DNA of 64,000 nt, taken from positions 2,756,915 through 2,820,914 of the forward strand of contig NC_084771.1 of assembly GCF_028858725.1 (NCBI RefSeq). Reading direction: 5' to 3'. Numbering within the stretch: the stretch's first letter is position 1; every line of letters begins with the position of its first letter. The notes below the pieces were generated by a model. The model saw only the letters and a program-made list of their open reading frames with translations, did no database searches and was not told the origin of the DNA. Positions 9,601-24,600 of the stretch are shown one piece after another. The translations under genes and the position numbers were made by a program. The DNA is from Colius striatus (Eukaryota; Chordata; Aves; Coliiformes; Coliidae).

Positions 9601-12600
9601 CTTCCCAGGCACAGAGGTGAGGCTGACAGGGCAGTGGTCCCCAGGGCCCTGTAAAAGGTAGCCTTTCCCCAGTCCCTGGGGCCTTCACCTGACTGCCAGG
9701 ACTTTCCAGGTATCACAGACAGTGGCCTGGCAACGACATCAGCCACATCCCTCAGGACTCTGGGATGCATCTTGTCAGGTCCCAAAGGCTTATGTTCAAG
9801 TTCCTCAGGTGGTCACAAACCTGTTCTTCTCTTACAGTGTGAGGGACTTTGTTCCTCCAGTCCCTGTCTTGCCGTCCATCCACTCGAGAGGTGTATGTGG
9901 GAAGAGAGGCTGACAGTGAGGCAAAAGAAGTTGTTGAGTAGCTCAGCCTTCTCCTCATCCATTGTCACCAGTTTGCCAGTCATGTTCATCAGGGGCAGTA
10001 CTCCTGCTTTGACCTTCCTTCCCTGGCTGAGATACCTATAGAAGCCTTTCTGGTTATTCTTTGCATCCCTTGCCAAGTTCAGCTCCAGCTGCCCCTTGGC
10101 CTTCCTGATGCCATCCCTACATGGCCAGGCAGCGTCCCTGTACTCCTCCCAGGATACCTGTCTCTGCTTCCACTGCCTGTGCATTCCCTTCTCACTCTTT
10201 AGCTTGATTGGTAGGCCTTGGCTCATCCATGCTGGCTTTGTGCCTTCCCTTCCTGACCTGAGGATCGAGAGCTCTTGTGCTCTGTGGAAAGTGTCCTTAA
10301 AGATCTGCCAGCTCTGTTCTGCTCCCCTGTCCCTGAGGGCAGTTTCCCAGGGGGTCTTATTGACTAACTACTTGCACAGCTGGAATTTTGCTTCCCTAAA
10401 AGGCAGAGTCCTGACTATTCCTTGCCTGACCCATATCCCTCAGGACTGTGAACTCCACTGGAGCATGATCACTGCAGCCCAGGCTGCCTCCAGCCTTGAT
10501 GTCAATGATTAGCTCGCTTGATGTTGGTGAGCATCAAGTCCCCTCTGGTAAGGGCTATCACCTGGCTTAAGAAGTTATCCTTGATGCACTCCAGGAGTCT
10601 CCTGGACTACCTACAGCTCACTGTGTGACTTTTCCAGCAGGTGACCGAAGTCCCTCAGCAGAACAAGAGCCTGTGAGCACTATGTGTCCTGTAGTAAGGA
10701 GGCTTTGGCAATAGGCTCCCTTTGCTCAGGTGGTCTGTGCTAGACCAGGTTCCCTTTGTTTCCTCAGTCTCTACATCTCACCCATAAGCTTTCAACCTGC
10801 TTGTGGCTATTCTTCAGAGAAAGATCTTTGCAATCTATCCACCTCTTGGCAGGTGAGTAGGAGATGATAAGGAATCCCTTTTGACTTGAATGAGGCTTGG
10901 AATTGTTTTTGCAGCAGCAACGTTCACAGTCATATTCCCAGAGATAAAGTACCAGGAGCCAACAAAGGATCTGCTGCAAGAGCTTGTATCATGATCTCAT
11001 CCACTGCCTTTTAGGATGTGGAGAAGAAGCAGGAATTCCACTCATTCTTCCTTCTTTAGCATTCATCTAAATCCACCTGCCACCCTCTCCTGGGGTCACT
11101 CCAGTGGCTCTGTGTGGGAGCATGGCAAGAGATTTTCATGTTTTCCTGCTGCATTTGCATTAGCAGATGTGATGTGACTTCCCATATATTTGAAATGCCA
11201 ACACAACTGGTCCTCTTTACATCTCTCTAATGTAGGCTGGCAGCCTTGAAATGTACTGAGGATCATTTGTATTAAGTACAACAGGGGCTATGGAGAGGAT
11301 ACATTGCTCTTGATGTGCTGAGGTCCCTTCCCACAGAGAGGAGCCTCTCTCCTGGGGAAACCTGCCTTTGGCTTTTGAGACAGCCACCTCAATGGTGTCA
11401 GCTGTGCACAACATTTTACCTCTTGCTGTTCCTTCCTTTCCCACATGGACTATGGTGTACCCTCATCTTCATTGGAAACGACACCCCACTCCTGCTCCTG
11501 CTCTCCCCATGGGCACCAAAGAAATTGATTTTGATAGGGAGGTGGGGAGGGATAGTCAGAAGAGATGGGCTCTGAATAGCTCTGCCTGATGCTGATGGCC
11601 CTGCTGATGCTCTCCCTCCTGCCAGGAGCTTGCAGGCAGGGCTGGGAATGCTACCTGCAATTAAAGGGAAAGTCAGTGGAGTGGATGGGGAGGACAGTGC
11701 AGAGCTTGCTGCAAATGCAGATACAGCCAAAGCACAGTAGAGACTCCCAAAGACCTCTGCCACCTATCAGAGCAACATAGGCTTCCTCCTACCTCAAAGA
11801 GCCACTGCAGGTTGCTGAGAAAGTCTAAACAACAGGCAGAGCTGTTGCCACGTCCTGGATTCCCACTGTGGGGGGACTGACAGAGAAAGGCTGCACCCAC
11901 CGTGCTTCTGCATCCTGCCAGAGCCTGGGACTCCATGCACACAGACAAGCAACTTTGCTCATTACCCTGCAACCTTCATGTCACTGAGCCCTTGAAAAGC
12001 CACGAGGAAATGGAGAATACATGTATGTGACAGGTGCCCTTTGGCCAGCACTGCAATGCCACAGCTCACTCCTTCTCTCTCCCTTTCAGAGCTCGAGCAA
12101 CTGGGACCGTCAACTAGGAAAGGGCTCGCATCAAGATATGAGAGCTGTGCTAGCCTCAAATAACCCAGCAGTCCAAACAGCACAGATGGAGATTTGGTTG
12201 AGCTTGAGGATAGTGTTACAAACAGAGAGATGGAGGAGTGGACTTTGCTGCAGTAAGCTGAAGAAGTGCTTGGGGAGATTTCATCCTCCGGCACTGCCAG
12301 CCTGTTGGAGCTCCACAAGGATCAGGCATGCAGCAACCTGCCTCTTACCCAGAGATGTCCTGGCTGGCGTAGAGTCTCTCTTGATCCAGAAGGAAACCCA
12401 GGAAAGAACAACAGTCAGGATGCAGGGAATGTAGGTCTGAATGGCAAAATAACCCATCCGTCTACTTAGGTCAAAAGAAACTGTCATCACCATGTACTCC
12501 CCTAGGAAAAAGCACAGAGACGTTGGACTCGTGGCATGTGGCCTCCTAAAGCACCAAAATCAGCAAAGTTTCGGAATGTGGAGAGCTTCTGATGAGGTTT

Positions 12601-15600
12601 CTCTTGTTGTTTTAAGTGCCTGGCAGCTATTTTTGTGGGTGGCTTGGTGGCTGCCCAGTTTGTTAGCTTGGTGGGCAGCTGTGGCTGGCTTGCTGGTTTT
12701 GTGGCTAGTGGACTCTCTGGCTACCTGGCTGGCTCTGTAGCTGTCAGACTTAACATCTTTGTGCCTAATTTAAGAGGTGAGTTTGTGGTTGCCCAACTGG
12801 CTACCTGCCTGGCTGGCTATGTGGCCAAGAGGCTGCATTTGTACTGGCCTGGCTATGTGTCCAAGCACACCGAAATGCACACTGGCTGGAAAAGTTTCAG
12901 GGAGGAAACTGTAGAGAGCATTCATCTTCAGCTGATTGCTGCCAGGGTTTCTTTTCTATAGAATCTATTGAGCTGTAACAGGCTACATGTCCTGGCTTGC
13001 TAACTGCCTGAGCTGTGACAAAGGAAGTGTCCTTCAATCATTTTCACTGAGACTCTGGTTCTGCCCCTGGAAAAGGCATGTGGTGCTTTACAACCTAATT
13101 GCTCATTTGGCAACTTACAGCTGAGGTTCTTCTTTTTTTTTTTCAGAGGCTCCTAGTGAGTGTTGGAAGAAAGCCACTTGACAGGCCCAGGGTTAAGATG
13201 GAGCTTGCAAGCAATTACCAAAGAAAGAGAATTACAAACATCAGACAGCGAGTGGTGCCTTCGAGACACTTCCACTGCACCACTCCTTGTCCCAGCTTGT
13301 GCTGCCTTTCTACCCCAGTTAGAGGCTGGCTGCTGGTGTTGGCAGCAGCAGCTTTCTGCTGAGTGGGAGAAGCACTACCTGAACTTGCCCCTTTCACAGG
13401 GCTTTAAAAAAACGAGCTCACCCCACCTGTGGGAATGCAAAGAGGCTCGTCTGTGGGAAGGAAAGGCGACTAGAGCTATAGTGAGGAGGAAGAGCTGAAG
13501 GGCCTTCATCTCCAGGTTTCTTCAGACAGCTTTCTTCCCGTCTCTCAGAGCATACATCAGCCCCACACAGCTTTACAGAAGGAAAGATTGAGCCTGTGTG
13601 GTTTTCCCAGCCCTGAGCATCATCCAGGGATCACACAGCATGCACATACTGCAGCAGGAGGGGATCTGAGCTGCATCTCCTCTCCCTCCTGACCCTTCAG
13701 TTAGGAATAGCTTCATTCATGCCAGCATTGTCACCCTACAGTTCACAGATGTCAGCAGTCCTGCTCTACCCCTTCCCTCACCATCTCCATCGCTCCTGCT
13801 CCCCCTAGCAAAGGTCCATGCCTTCACTCTTATTTTTAGCTCACTCTGCTGTTGTTATGACCTTCCTTCTCCACCACTGTGGAGCTCTCTGATGACTCCT
13901 CTGTGTTTTTGTGGGCTGTCTCCCTTTGCCTCACCTGCCCCAGTCCTGAGAACTTCCGAGGTGTTCCTCAGGCCTGTGAAGTCAAACTGGTAGAGCCTCC
14001 AGGTGCGCTGGTCAGAGACCTCAATGGAGTATCGCCTCCAGCGATAGACAATCTCCTCCCGTGGGTAGCCATCTGGGAAAAGGGGCAAGGACAGCAATGA
14101 AAGACTGCCTGGTGTGCCTCTGCCTCCTTCAGCAGCCTGACTGCAAAAGCACTGGCACCTCACTTCTAGCTGGTTAGTAAAGATGAAGCTTTCAGGCAGG
14201 TGTTTCTGATGCCTTTGCTGTGGATGCCCTCAGGCATCCCCACAGGCAATGGCAGGAGGGACAGTATCTCCCCTCGTGGGCTGCTTCGAAGCCTAGGGAT
14301 GGGAAAAGCCACACTCAACTGCAGTGGTGGGAATGAGACTTGGGTTGGTGTGAGGGGACTCCCTGAGCCTGCAGTCCTTATGGGTCTGAGCTGCCTGGGG
14401 CAGCATGGGGCCACTGCTCCCCATGACCACCCTCCTTTCCCAGGCACACAAAGCTGTCAGCATGGGAGGCAGCAGGGCTGAGGCTGCTCTGACCATCTCT
14501 GTACCTCTCGCCCTGACACTTTATCTATGAAGAAAGAAGGGGTGCATTCTCCATGGAGAGGGAGAGCTGGCTCCTGAGGGCTGGAGCACAGCTTCTCCTG
14601 GCTCTGACTTTCTTGACAAGGAGGCAAGCCTACTGTGAAGCAGGGACCTTGACACCTACGAGAGCTCCTCAGAAGGGGGAAGGAGCAAGAGCTTGGCAGC
14701 TAACTAGAAGTGTTTTTCCAATTATCAAGCATGTATGGCACGTACTGTTAATTAGCAAGGAGTGAGGGATGGTGGGAGATGAGGGAATGGTATCTCCTCA
14801 GCGTGCTGCCTCCATCTGAGGCACCTCAGAGCCACGTGAGCTGCATCTCTTCAGCAGCAGAGGAAGTGGGAGAGGCAAACCCAAGCTAAGATGACTAAAT
14901 CATCTTTCCAACCAGTGCACGAGGACAGGAATCTCTTGGTACAGAAAATTACCATTGCTGATGGCAATGGACAAGTGGGGACTGAGAGGGGAGGTGTGAG
15001 CACTCCTTCTTTGCCTTGGGTGCAGAAAGTGGGCCTGACTCCAGGCTGAGGTCTGGAAAGCCAAGCCGTCTTCTCAGAGAGCAGAAGCAGAAAGAAGGCT
15101 CCCAGAGGGCAGGATGGGTGCCATCTGTCTGCCAGATAAAAGGTTTATTCTGAGTAGAGTGACCAGAGGGTCAGTGAAATAACCACTTCCAACCATCCAG
15201 CCAAACTGAGAAACTCAGAGGTGCTGTGAATCTGTCCCTCTGCAAGCCCAGGACGGGGAGGATGCTTCAGGGCATGACAGCAAGAGAGTCACAGACATCA
15301 GGTGAAAAACCAGAAGAGTTTTACTCTACTCAGCTTCCTCTGCTTGCCTTCTAAGGCTATTTTAAAAGTCTGTATACTCACAGCTGGAAAAAACCAAAGG
15401 GCAGGAGTGAGTGTCCATGGGGAAGTTCTGCAGCTGGAGCAGACATTCAGCCTCGATTGTCAGCCTGAGAGAGGAGGAGAGAGATGAGACTGAGATTTCG
15501 TGCTGCTGAAGGTGGTTTGGTTCCAACAGCACAGTGTGACAGAGGGATTCTCGCTTCCTTGAGAGAGAAACACTAATCTGTTGAAGATCAGTCTGTTTGC

Positions 15601-18600
15601 AGGAACATTTGACAACAGCAGCAAAGCAAAACATATGTTTGGGTATTTTCAAAGTGATGAAAAAAACCACCATCTAATTTTCACATTCCAAAAGCTTTTC
15701 AGGGAGCTTTTCAGACTCATTTATGGGAGTGAGAATTTAGAGGAACAAAAGCCAAATGTTTCTTATCAGAATGAAAAGGCTGGACTGAGGAACAGGAACT
15801 TTTATGGTTCAGGAAACCATTTGTATTTCTGGCTTTTTTTTTCTAGGTATGATACAGAAAAGCAGTTTGCTTGCTTTGGAAGCCTTCATCCAACTACAAC
15901 CAGTTCTGCTTCTGTTGTCCCAGCAGCACTGGGAGACACCCCCACCACTCAGAGCACCTCCTCAGCTTTGACCAGCTCCTGTTCCCTCAGCTCAGCAACC
16001 AGCTAAAGTACCTTCTGGCTGTACCTGAGCGTGTAGAGCACTTTTCCATCGTTCCAGATGCGCAGGAGCTGATTAGGAGTGGTTATCCAGTGGGAATCAG
16101 CCCGCTTGGAGTTCCTAAAGAAGGTGTCTGGGATCCAGATGCGGCTCACCATGTTGGTGTTCAGCGTCAGGGCCTTCAAGGTGCTGTTGAAACGAAGGCG
16201 CCGGTCGTACCAGGTCTGAGCAAAGAAGATATCTATGGTGTACTCCTGGGCAAGAGAAGGAGGAACAGGTCTTTGTGAGAGGTATTCAAGCAAAGCAGAG
16301 CTCTGTCCTCTGGTCTGCAGGTCACCACATTTGCTGTTTAAGTCTGGGAGCAGGTGTGGGTGACTGCTGACACCGTTCCAGGCTGTCTTTAGCTTGGGGT
16401 CAGAACACCTATGACACATTTAGGAAGAGCCAAAGACTCTGTACTTCTTCCCTGTTGAGGTGAGGGAGCACTGGCAGGGGCTGCCCAGATGGGCTGTGGA
16501 GGCTCCTTCTCTGGAGACATTCCAACCCAGCTGGTTCCTGTGTGCCCTGCTCTAGGTGCTGCTGCCCTGGCAGGGGGGTTGCACTGAGTGAGCTCTGCAG
16601 GTCCCTTCCAGCCCTTGAGTCTGTGATTCTGTGTGTTGACTGGTGAGCTGAATCATAGCATGTTTGGACTGATCCATGCTTAGAAAGCCAAGAAGATATA
16701 AACAAGGGCTTGGCTTCCCCTTGGTGGACAACACCAGCCAAACACTCCTTTAAAAGCACAGGCATGAAGGAACAGTGTGGCTGTTGGATGAATCCAGTCC
16801 TAAGTTCAGCTGCTTCACCTTTCAAACCCAGGCAAGGAAAGCTGCTCACCAGCTCACCAGAGAGGACAAGTAGACAGCTCTTTCTGTTATTAGCATCTAG
16901 CCCAGAGGTGCTCCATACACCTGATTTGTACATATAGCAACAGCAGTGTTGTGCATAAACCTAGTGAGAATCCATCCCTTGCTGTAGGACTCATACTGTA
17001 AATCATTTATAAGCAAAACCAGGGTTCCTGGGCAGATACCCCTTGCTGAAGATTGGAAAAGGTAACTGAGGCAGGTGCTGCTATGGACCCAGCTCTTGGT
17101 GAAACCAGTTCAAAATCTTGAGTCTGCAGGCAGGAGACAGAGTTTTCACCAGAATGAGGACCTTTGGTGTCCCAGCTCACCCATAACTAGCACTTCTGGG
17201 AGGCAGCTCCTCTCTGGGCTGGACTGGCAGGAGTTCACATCATTAGCCCACTCTTCTGCTGCTTGCTGCTCTGAGCCAATTTGCTCCTTACCCTCCTTTT
17301 CAGCCTGCTTGAGAAGGTGCTAATTAGTGCCATGCAGGAGCATGTCTGGCACTCCATGGCCGTCTGAGCCAGGTCCCCCAAAACCAATTTCACTGTCACC
17401 TGCTCCTGACAGCTCCTCTGGCTTGGGCTTCTCTCCCTCTCACTCCTGTTAAACCCCCAAGACCACAGAGGCATCATCTCCCTGTCTCCTGTGGGCAGAG
17501 ATGAAGGATGCCTGACTTTGCATCCCTCTCTCTCTCATTCTCCTCCTTCCTCTTCTGATTTAACTCGGGTGGTATTTTTATGACTGCAGCACATCCTCCT
17601 TCGCTGCCCTGGCTGCTGCTTCAGAGCCACAAACCCTGCCATTAAAATAGATGCCTGGGACAGTGTGTCCTGCCAGGGGCAGGCAGAGCAGGGCAGCACA
17701 TAACTCCCTGCTTCATTGTCCTCGCAGCACCGCCGGCCAACCCGCCGTGAGTGACTGCATCCGAAAACATCCCTCGCATAGGAATGAGACGGTCAGAAAA
17801 GAGCACTCGCCTCAGGCAGTCAAGGAGTGATCCTTCACCCTGGTTAGACACAGGGATGAGCAAAAGGTGATGGGGATGAAGGCCTAACCTATCTCTCAAT
17901 GGGGACAGATGCAGCACGATCAAGGTGCCCCTGCAGTTCATTCCAAACGGAGGTGAGGAGACACAGAGCTCGACTAGCAGCAGCCTTCACAGCCAAGCAC
18001 ACCAGCACAGCCACTGCCCCAAAACAGGAGCTGAGGAGAGCCCCTTCCAGTGTCTGAATGCTCTGGATCACGCTGAGTACTGCTTGGACATAGAGTATGT
18101 GGTGATGAAGGCGAGGACCAGGCTGTGAGACAGTGAAACAGAGCCCACAGTCAAAGAAGTGGTGGTACAGAAGGGACAAGGTGAGGTAATGGCAGGAATG
18201 ACATACATGGGGAGGGCTGACTTTATTCTGCCTGGGGCCATTTTCTTTTCCTTGACAGCTGTTGAGGCCAAAATCACACAACGTTTGGCACATTCTCCCC
18301 TATTCTGCAAATCCTATTTGAGCCAGAATAAGCTTACAGTGATCCTCCAAAGCAATATCTCTGATGCAGGAGAAAGCAACCCAAATTGCAATGATAAACC
18401 CCTGTCAGATGCCACTATCAGTTTCTAACTCCTAGCTGGAATCACTTGTGGGATCTTGTTTCTGGGCTGGCTGCTCAGGTTAGACATCCTGCTGTGGAGT
18501 TCAGCGTTCAGGTCTGCCATAACCCACGCTGGGGACAATGCAGGGTCAGCTGTCCCAGGAGTTCAGTACTTGTTGTCAAGGCCAGATTTTCAGAAGGGAT

Positions 18601-21600
18601 CAGCATTAAAGAGCTCCTGACGTGCCATTCATAGTCAGCAAAAGGTGTAGCACACAAGTCATTCAGTTACCTCTGAAAGATCTGAGCTGTTGTCACTGTC
18701 CTGTGCTTTGATCTAATTTCAGGGGCTATTATTAGCACAGCTATTCACGAGGAAGAACGGACTAGCTGAGCTGGCTGCCTTGCCTCTAGGTGGGGAACTC
18801 ATTGGGAAATGTTGGCATTTACAAATGTATTTTCATTCAGAATTTCCTGAGGCAAAGATCTACACAAAAATGCTCTGGCCTTGGGGAGCACTTCTGCCCT
18901 TCCAACTCCCTCCCCAGACCACGAGCAGGTGAGAGGCTGTGTGGTACTTACTTGATAGCTGAAGTTAAATCCCAGCAGTTCCTGAAGGCTTTAGCAGCTC
19001 TTCCCAGCAGATGAACCTGATTCTGAAGGGGGTTTGGACTAGATGATCTATAAAGGTCCCTTCCAACCCCTCTCATTCTATGTGGTTTGCATTGATACCG
19101 AGGGACCTTGTGGGACAGTGCTCACACCTTTCTCTGGTCAGTAATCAGATCCCACTTAGCTGCAGAGGTGATTAAAAGCTGCCCAAGGTGATTAACACAG
19201 GAGGTGCTTCACCATGTGTTCCCTCAGTCATTGGAGAGGGGTAAGCACTTCTGATGGGAGACCCTGACATGAAGCAGGGTTGTCTTCTGGAAAGACAACC
19301 TTCTGTTTCCAGGTTGTCTTCTGGAAAAGCCTCACACTCTTCCTGACCTCAGAAGAGCCGAGGCTGACCAAGGCTCAAGAGCTAAAGCTTGACAGAAGGA
19401 CCTCAGCCCCTAAACCTTAACAGCAGTGCTGTTTCTCAAACTCCTGCAGCCCTGCAGTTTCTCTCTGCCCCTGATTCATCCTCAAGCATGGGAAAGAGAC
19501 TTCACAGTACCTCGATTCCCTCATGTGGAGAAAGGTTATTGTAAAATACGCCTCCGACGTTACTGTACCATCTGCCACTCAGCACATGGAGGCTGCTAAC
19601 TTCTCTCTAAAAGCATGGGCTTTTTTAACATTTTCAACAGAAGGAGCTAGTGAATGAGGAGGGATCACTCCAACAGTTAGGTCGTGCCATTTGGATCACA
19701 CACGTTGGCATGCACGCAGTATTACACCCAACTTCAGCTAAGAAATAAGAAAGCCTACTGCCCCTAAGGCAAAGGCTGCAGCCTGCCTACCCTGAATGCT
19801 GTCACTGAGCTCATGCACTGCTGAGGATGGCCCTGCAGCATTGCTGCTGGGAGCTCGTGGCCAGCTGAGCCCTTTGGCTGGCCCCTGGCCACCATCATCA
19901 CCTGCCACTGCTGCACATCGCTGATCAGCCCTCGTTCTCCTCATATGGGCAGCACAGATGCTGGTGGAAACCCAGCTCCAGCAAGTGGTTAAAGCTGAGA
20001 ACACTGAATTGAATAAACCCCCAGTCCTGTACAAAAGCAAGTGTGGGAAATGAGGGGATGTGGTGTTGACAGGAATAACTTTTGACTGCACTCCCAAACC
20101 CTTTTGTTCCCAAAGTGAAGAGCTGTGGAACTTCTGTGTGAAAAGCCACTTCAAAGAAAACTCCAACATTTACAGCCTGAAGGAAAACAGGTTCAGGAAT
20201 CAGCCTGGCCCAGCACAACAGCTGGTCACCCTTCTCATTGTGTGATACACTGCTCCTTGGGTCATGCCAGCCTCAGCCACTCTGCCCCAATCTTCATGGC
20301 CCTGGAGCATCCCGCTGCTCCTCATCCTGATGCCCCAGCTCCTCCCTGTGTCTCCTCTCTCACCTCTCTGTGTACCTGCACACACATGGGGAATCATCTC
20401 CCACTTCCAGTTGCACTTGGCTCTAGACTAAGTTCCACCCAGGGTTCAGAGCAGATATGAGTTAGGGCCACCCCACTTCAGACTGACAACTTCAACTCCC
20501 AGGGTTTGCAGGACACAACTTGAAATGAGCAGTTTGCATCTTCCAGTTACACAGAACAGCTATGCACTGCCAGAAGAGCCTTTTCAAATGGCTCAAAGCA
20601 GGTTTGTGCATGCAGTTCAGCTGACCCTGGTCGAGGGTGCAGTTAGTGGGACACAGAGAAGTTGGTACCCCATGGTTCCTCTGTATCCATCCACAAGCTT
20701 CTTCTTCTGTGTTCTTTAAGAGCTCAGCTTTCTGACAAATGTCCAAGAGAGGAGCAAAACCACGAGATGAAGATGTCTTAGGTGTTTCCCTAAATTAGGA
20801 TAAACTTAAGGGTTTAAAGGTGGGGTTTGGAGCTTCATTTGTATTCAACAGCAATAAGGAAAACCTCCAAACAGAGAACAGAGACCTGGAAACAGGTTCC
20901 TCCACTTTCCTCTGCTGGAGAGGCAGTTTAAGTAACAGTGTGGCTGAGAGATTAATATCCTAGTCAGTCTCATTCTGGCTTTTATTGCTCTGAGACTTGT
21001 CTTTATTCATAGAGGCCCCTTCCCTCTGCACCTCCAAGCAAAGCCCTGGCAGCAGTACAATAAAGCAGGCTGCTGTCCTGGGAGGCATGGCCAGCACTTC
21101 AGCTGGGCTGGCGTGAATCTGATGGCTCTGTGCCTCAGGGTCAAGCTGAGTGACAATTACAGGTAAAGTCTTTGGGGTGCTGCAAATCAGGAAAACCTCT
21201 GGGGAGACCCAGGAATGGGGTGTGTTTCTCTCAAGGGCTGGCAGGTCACTCTGTGCAGCTCAAGGCAAGCCAGGAAGCCTCACCTCCAATTTCCCTCTTC
21301 TGCAACACAGGGGTCATCCCAAGCACATCCCTTCCAGACAGAACTGTGTTCAGCAGCTCCACACCCACACAGCCCCACACAGGTGAGCATTTTCCTCTCC
21401 ACAACATCCCTCCCAGCCTACAAACACCTCTGACAAACCCTGGGCAGCCAGCTCCACATCCCAGAGGACGCACTCTGCGATAGCAAAAAGTCTGGAGACA
21501 CTCTCCAGACCAAATAAGTCAATGAAACTAAACCCCCTTATTTCAGAATCACCCCCAAATCCGATGCACAACTTCTTGTCCCCACAGCTTGTGGGTAGGA

Positions 21601-24600
21601 AGAGCAGAGGGGATGTGCACTTACAGCCCAGTGCTGGGCACCGAGCAGTTCTGCCACTGGTAGTGTGAGACATCTCGCTTGCCCCTGTGTCCCTGCTCCC
21701 TGGGAGTTTTGTTTCGCCAACACAAAGAGCAAAACAATGAGAACAGAAGTTTCATTCCATTTCCAAGGTCTTCCTCTGTCCACAGCAGATCCCAGAGAGC
21801 TCTCTGGGCACGGTGCTGGAGTGACGAGGAGAGCTCACGAGGGCAAAAGGAGCAGAGCTCTGCTGATCTGTGTTTTCAAGGTGACACACTGAACTTCCCA
21901 TCTGTTTCACTTCTGCAGCAACCCTGGCAGGGCTGTCCTTTCGATGTCTTTTGCCTCTGTCCAGGGAATCTGAGTTGAGACAGAGTTCTTTTTATAATAC
22001 AAAGCCGCTGCTAAAACCCATCACAGTGTCCTGTGCTCGTGTCAAGAGCCTTCAGACAAGACACACTGCCCACGCTGCTCTGTCTACTGCAAACCCCCCA
22101 GTCGTGGCCTGCTGGCCCTTGGAGTCTCTGCAGACAGGGAGGGGGCTTTCAAAACCAAGTGCTGGCTTCTGAGGTCTCAACTTGCCCACTCCCACACACC
22201 CCTGCTCACACCTGCCTGCATGTGCAAGAGGGGACATCTAAAGGGAAGGATTTATACTCATGACAACCAACCACCCCAGACTGTTTCTTGCCACCCTCAA
22301 ACCCTTTCTGACGAGCTGTTCCCTTGTAGCACTGCTCCCTGTCCTTCAGTGAGGTTCTCTCCAAACTTGCAGCCCCAAGATGGCTGCAGATTGCCACGGT
22401 GCAGTTCTCTTTCATGGGAGCTGCAGCCTGGCACTCAGAGTCTCTCTCACTGTGAGCCCCAGGGACACATGACCTAGACGTGTGTGTTTTAGCATCTGAT
22501 TAACAGTCATTACCCAAAGGATCAAGGAAAGTCCTTGAGTCGAGACATGACATCAGCCAGGCTCTGGTTTATAGAAGCACAGTCTGTCTGCACTGTCCCT
22601 GACAAGGTTATTACTGAGAAGGCAGAGGTGCAGACACAGGATGCTGTATGCAGATGGGGCAGAATCAATTAAAGGGGAAGAGGCTGAACACTTCAACGAA
22701 ATATTATGTAAAGCACCACAGGGAAGGAGCTGCATCTTTTTGTTTCTTCACCAGCCTGGGGACAAGACATGGCCTGGGTGGAAAGTCATGTGTAAGCACC
22801 TTCTGATGCAAGCAAGGATGCAGCTCAGTCATTGGGATCCTAGGAAATGCCTGGGCTGTTTGCAGACCAAAAGCCATGTCTGTCCAAAGCCTTGTTTGCA
22901 TGTCAAACCTTACTGCTAATGCCTAAATGCTCTCCACAATGTTGGGCTGGAAGCAACATCTTTTGTGCCAGGAGAAAGCAGGTGAGGGAAGAGAAGAGGG
23001 GAGGATAGAAACACATATGGTAACTGAAAGAGAATACTTAGCACTTTGAGCAAGTGCTCTTGTTTATTTGCCCTTTAAGCTCATGGGGTGTTTGAGGAGA
23101 CAAAACCAAACTTCCTTTGAAAGGGCCAGAAGAGAAACCTTCTCACTGCATACAATTAACTCCTCAAGATTGCTCCTCCAGGACAGCTTGGCAAGGTCCA
23201 GAGGAGAAGGTGGAATTTCTTGAACTGCACTTCCCATTCCCATGCCACCCACTGCAATTAAAACCAGACACTGGGATGGGCAGGCTAATGCTGACTAGGG
23301 CTGGGACAGCTGCAGCTGCACTAGGCAAAGGAAGGCAGGAGGTCCCACAGTCACCCAGGGTGTCCAGTCCTAAATACTCCTGAAGTGTCTGGGTTAGTCA
23401 GTTTGTCCCCATGGAGGCATCTGCAAGTCTATTGCTGCCTGGGAGCACGACTTGTTCATCTAGCTCTGAGATGCTCCTTGGCACATCCCTCTGTCCCTAC
23501 AAAACTCACTGTCCTGGGCTGGTGAATTGCTGTGAGCCTGCCTGCAGGCTGCTGCTCAGATCAGGAGCTGGACACTGCAGCCTCTCAGCCTCCTCCCTAG
23601 GATGGAGAGGCAGGAATGAGAGCAGTGTCCAGCAGCAGGGAAATGGCCCTCGGGTGGAGTGAAGGAAGGCAGGGAAGAGCTCCCAGCATTCAATGACATG
23701 AATGTCTTCAGCTGTCAGAGGCATCTGACAGTGTGTGGCTGTGTGGTTTTGAAGTATTAGAGCAAGCATCCTTCTAGCCTTAGGGCCTGTCTCCCTGCCT
23801 CCAGTCTGGAACCTCGATCAGAAGGGATCACCACTGGCTTTGCCAGAGCCCAGCAGAGCCTCTTGCTGCTGCTGCCTCACCAGATGGATGCCAACTGTCA
23901 TGCAAAGAGATTCACAGGATCATTTAGGTTAGAAAAGACCCTTAAGGTCATCAAGTCCAGCTGTTAAGTCAGCACTGCTATGGCCACCACTAAACCATGT
24001 CCCTCAGTGCTACATCTATGTGGCTTTGCAAAAGCCTCACCGTATCTGCAGGGATGGGGACTCAACCACCTCCATGGGCAGTCTGTTACAGGGCTTGACA
24101 ACCTTTTTGGTGAAGAAATACTTCTTAATCTCCAATCTGAACCTCCTGAGGCACAACCTGAGGCTATTTCTTCTTGTCCTGTTGCTTGTAACTCGGGAGA
24201 AGAGACCAATCTCCCCCACTACAATCCCCTCTCAGGTAGTTATAGAAAGTGATTAGGTCTCCTCCCAGCCTCCTTTTCTGCAGGCTAAACAACCAGCCAG
24301 CAAGAGACACAAAGTCCCTCTCACTGCAGTCTTGGTGATGAAGAAATTGCTACCGAAGCTGTGCTTTGAGGTCAGGAGAAGAAGGAAAGGGTGGCAGTCA
24401 GGGAGCCATGGGAGCTCAGCTTTCTGTGTGGATCAGTCAGAACTTCTGACAATTCCAGTGCAGGAATTGCATGGCATGGCATAGCAGCATGCAAAGCCAG
24501 AGGGGATAAGAATGGGTAAATAGTGTCAGACAGTGTCCCTCTGTCCCAACAGGCTCCTGCAGTGGCCACTCAGAAGCTTTAGGGACAGAGTATAAGGATC

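Larger units (their letters stand above)
7724..12348 (-). other. GABRG4: GABRG4 intron 7
   Basis: 4.6 kb with donor gtaaga and acceptor ctcttag. More than half is a CR1 LINE (8254 to about 10850) in the same sense as the gene; nothing else was recognised. Confidence 0.85.
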
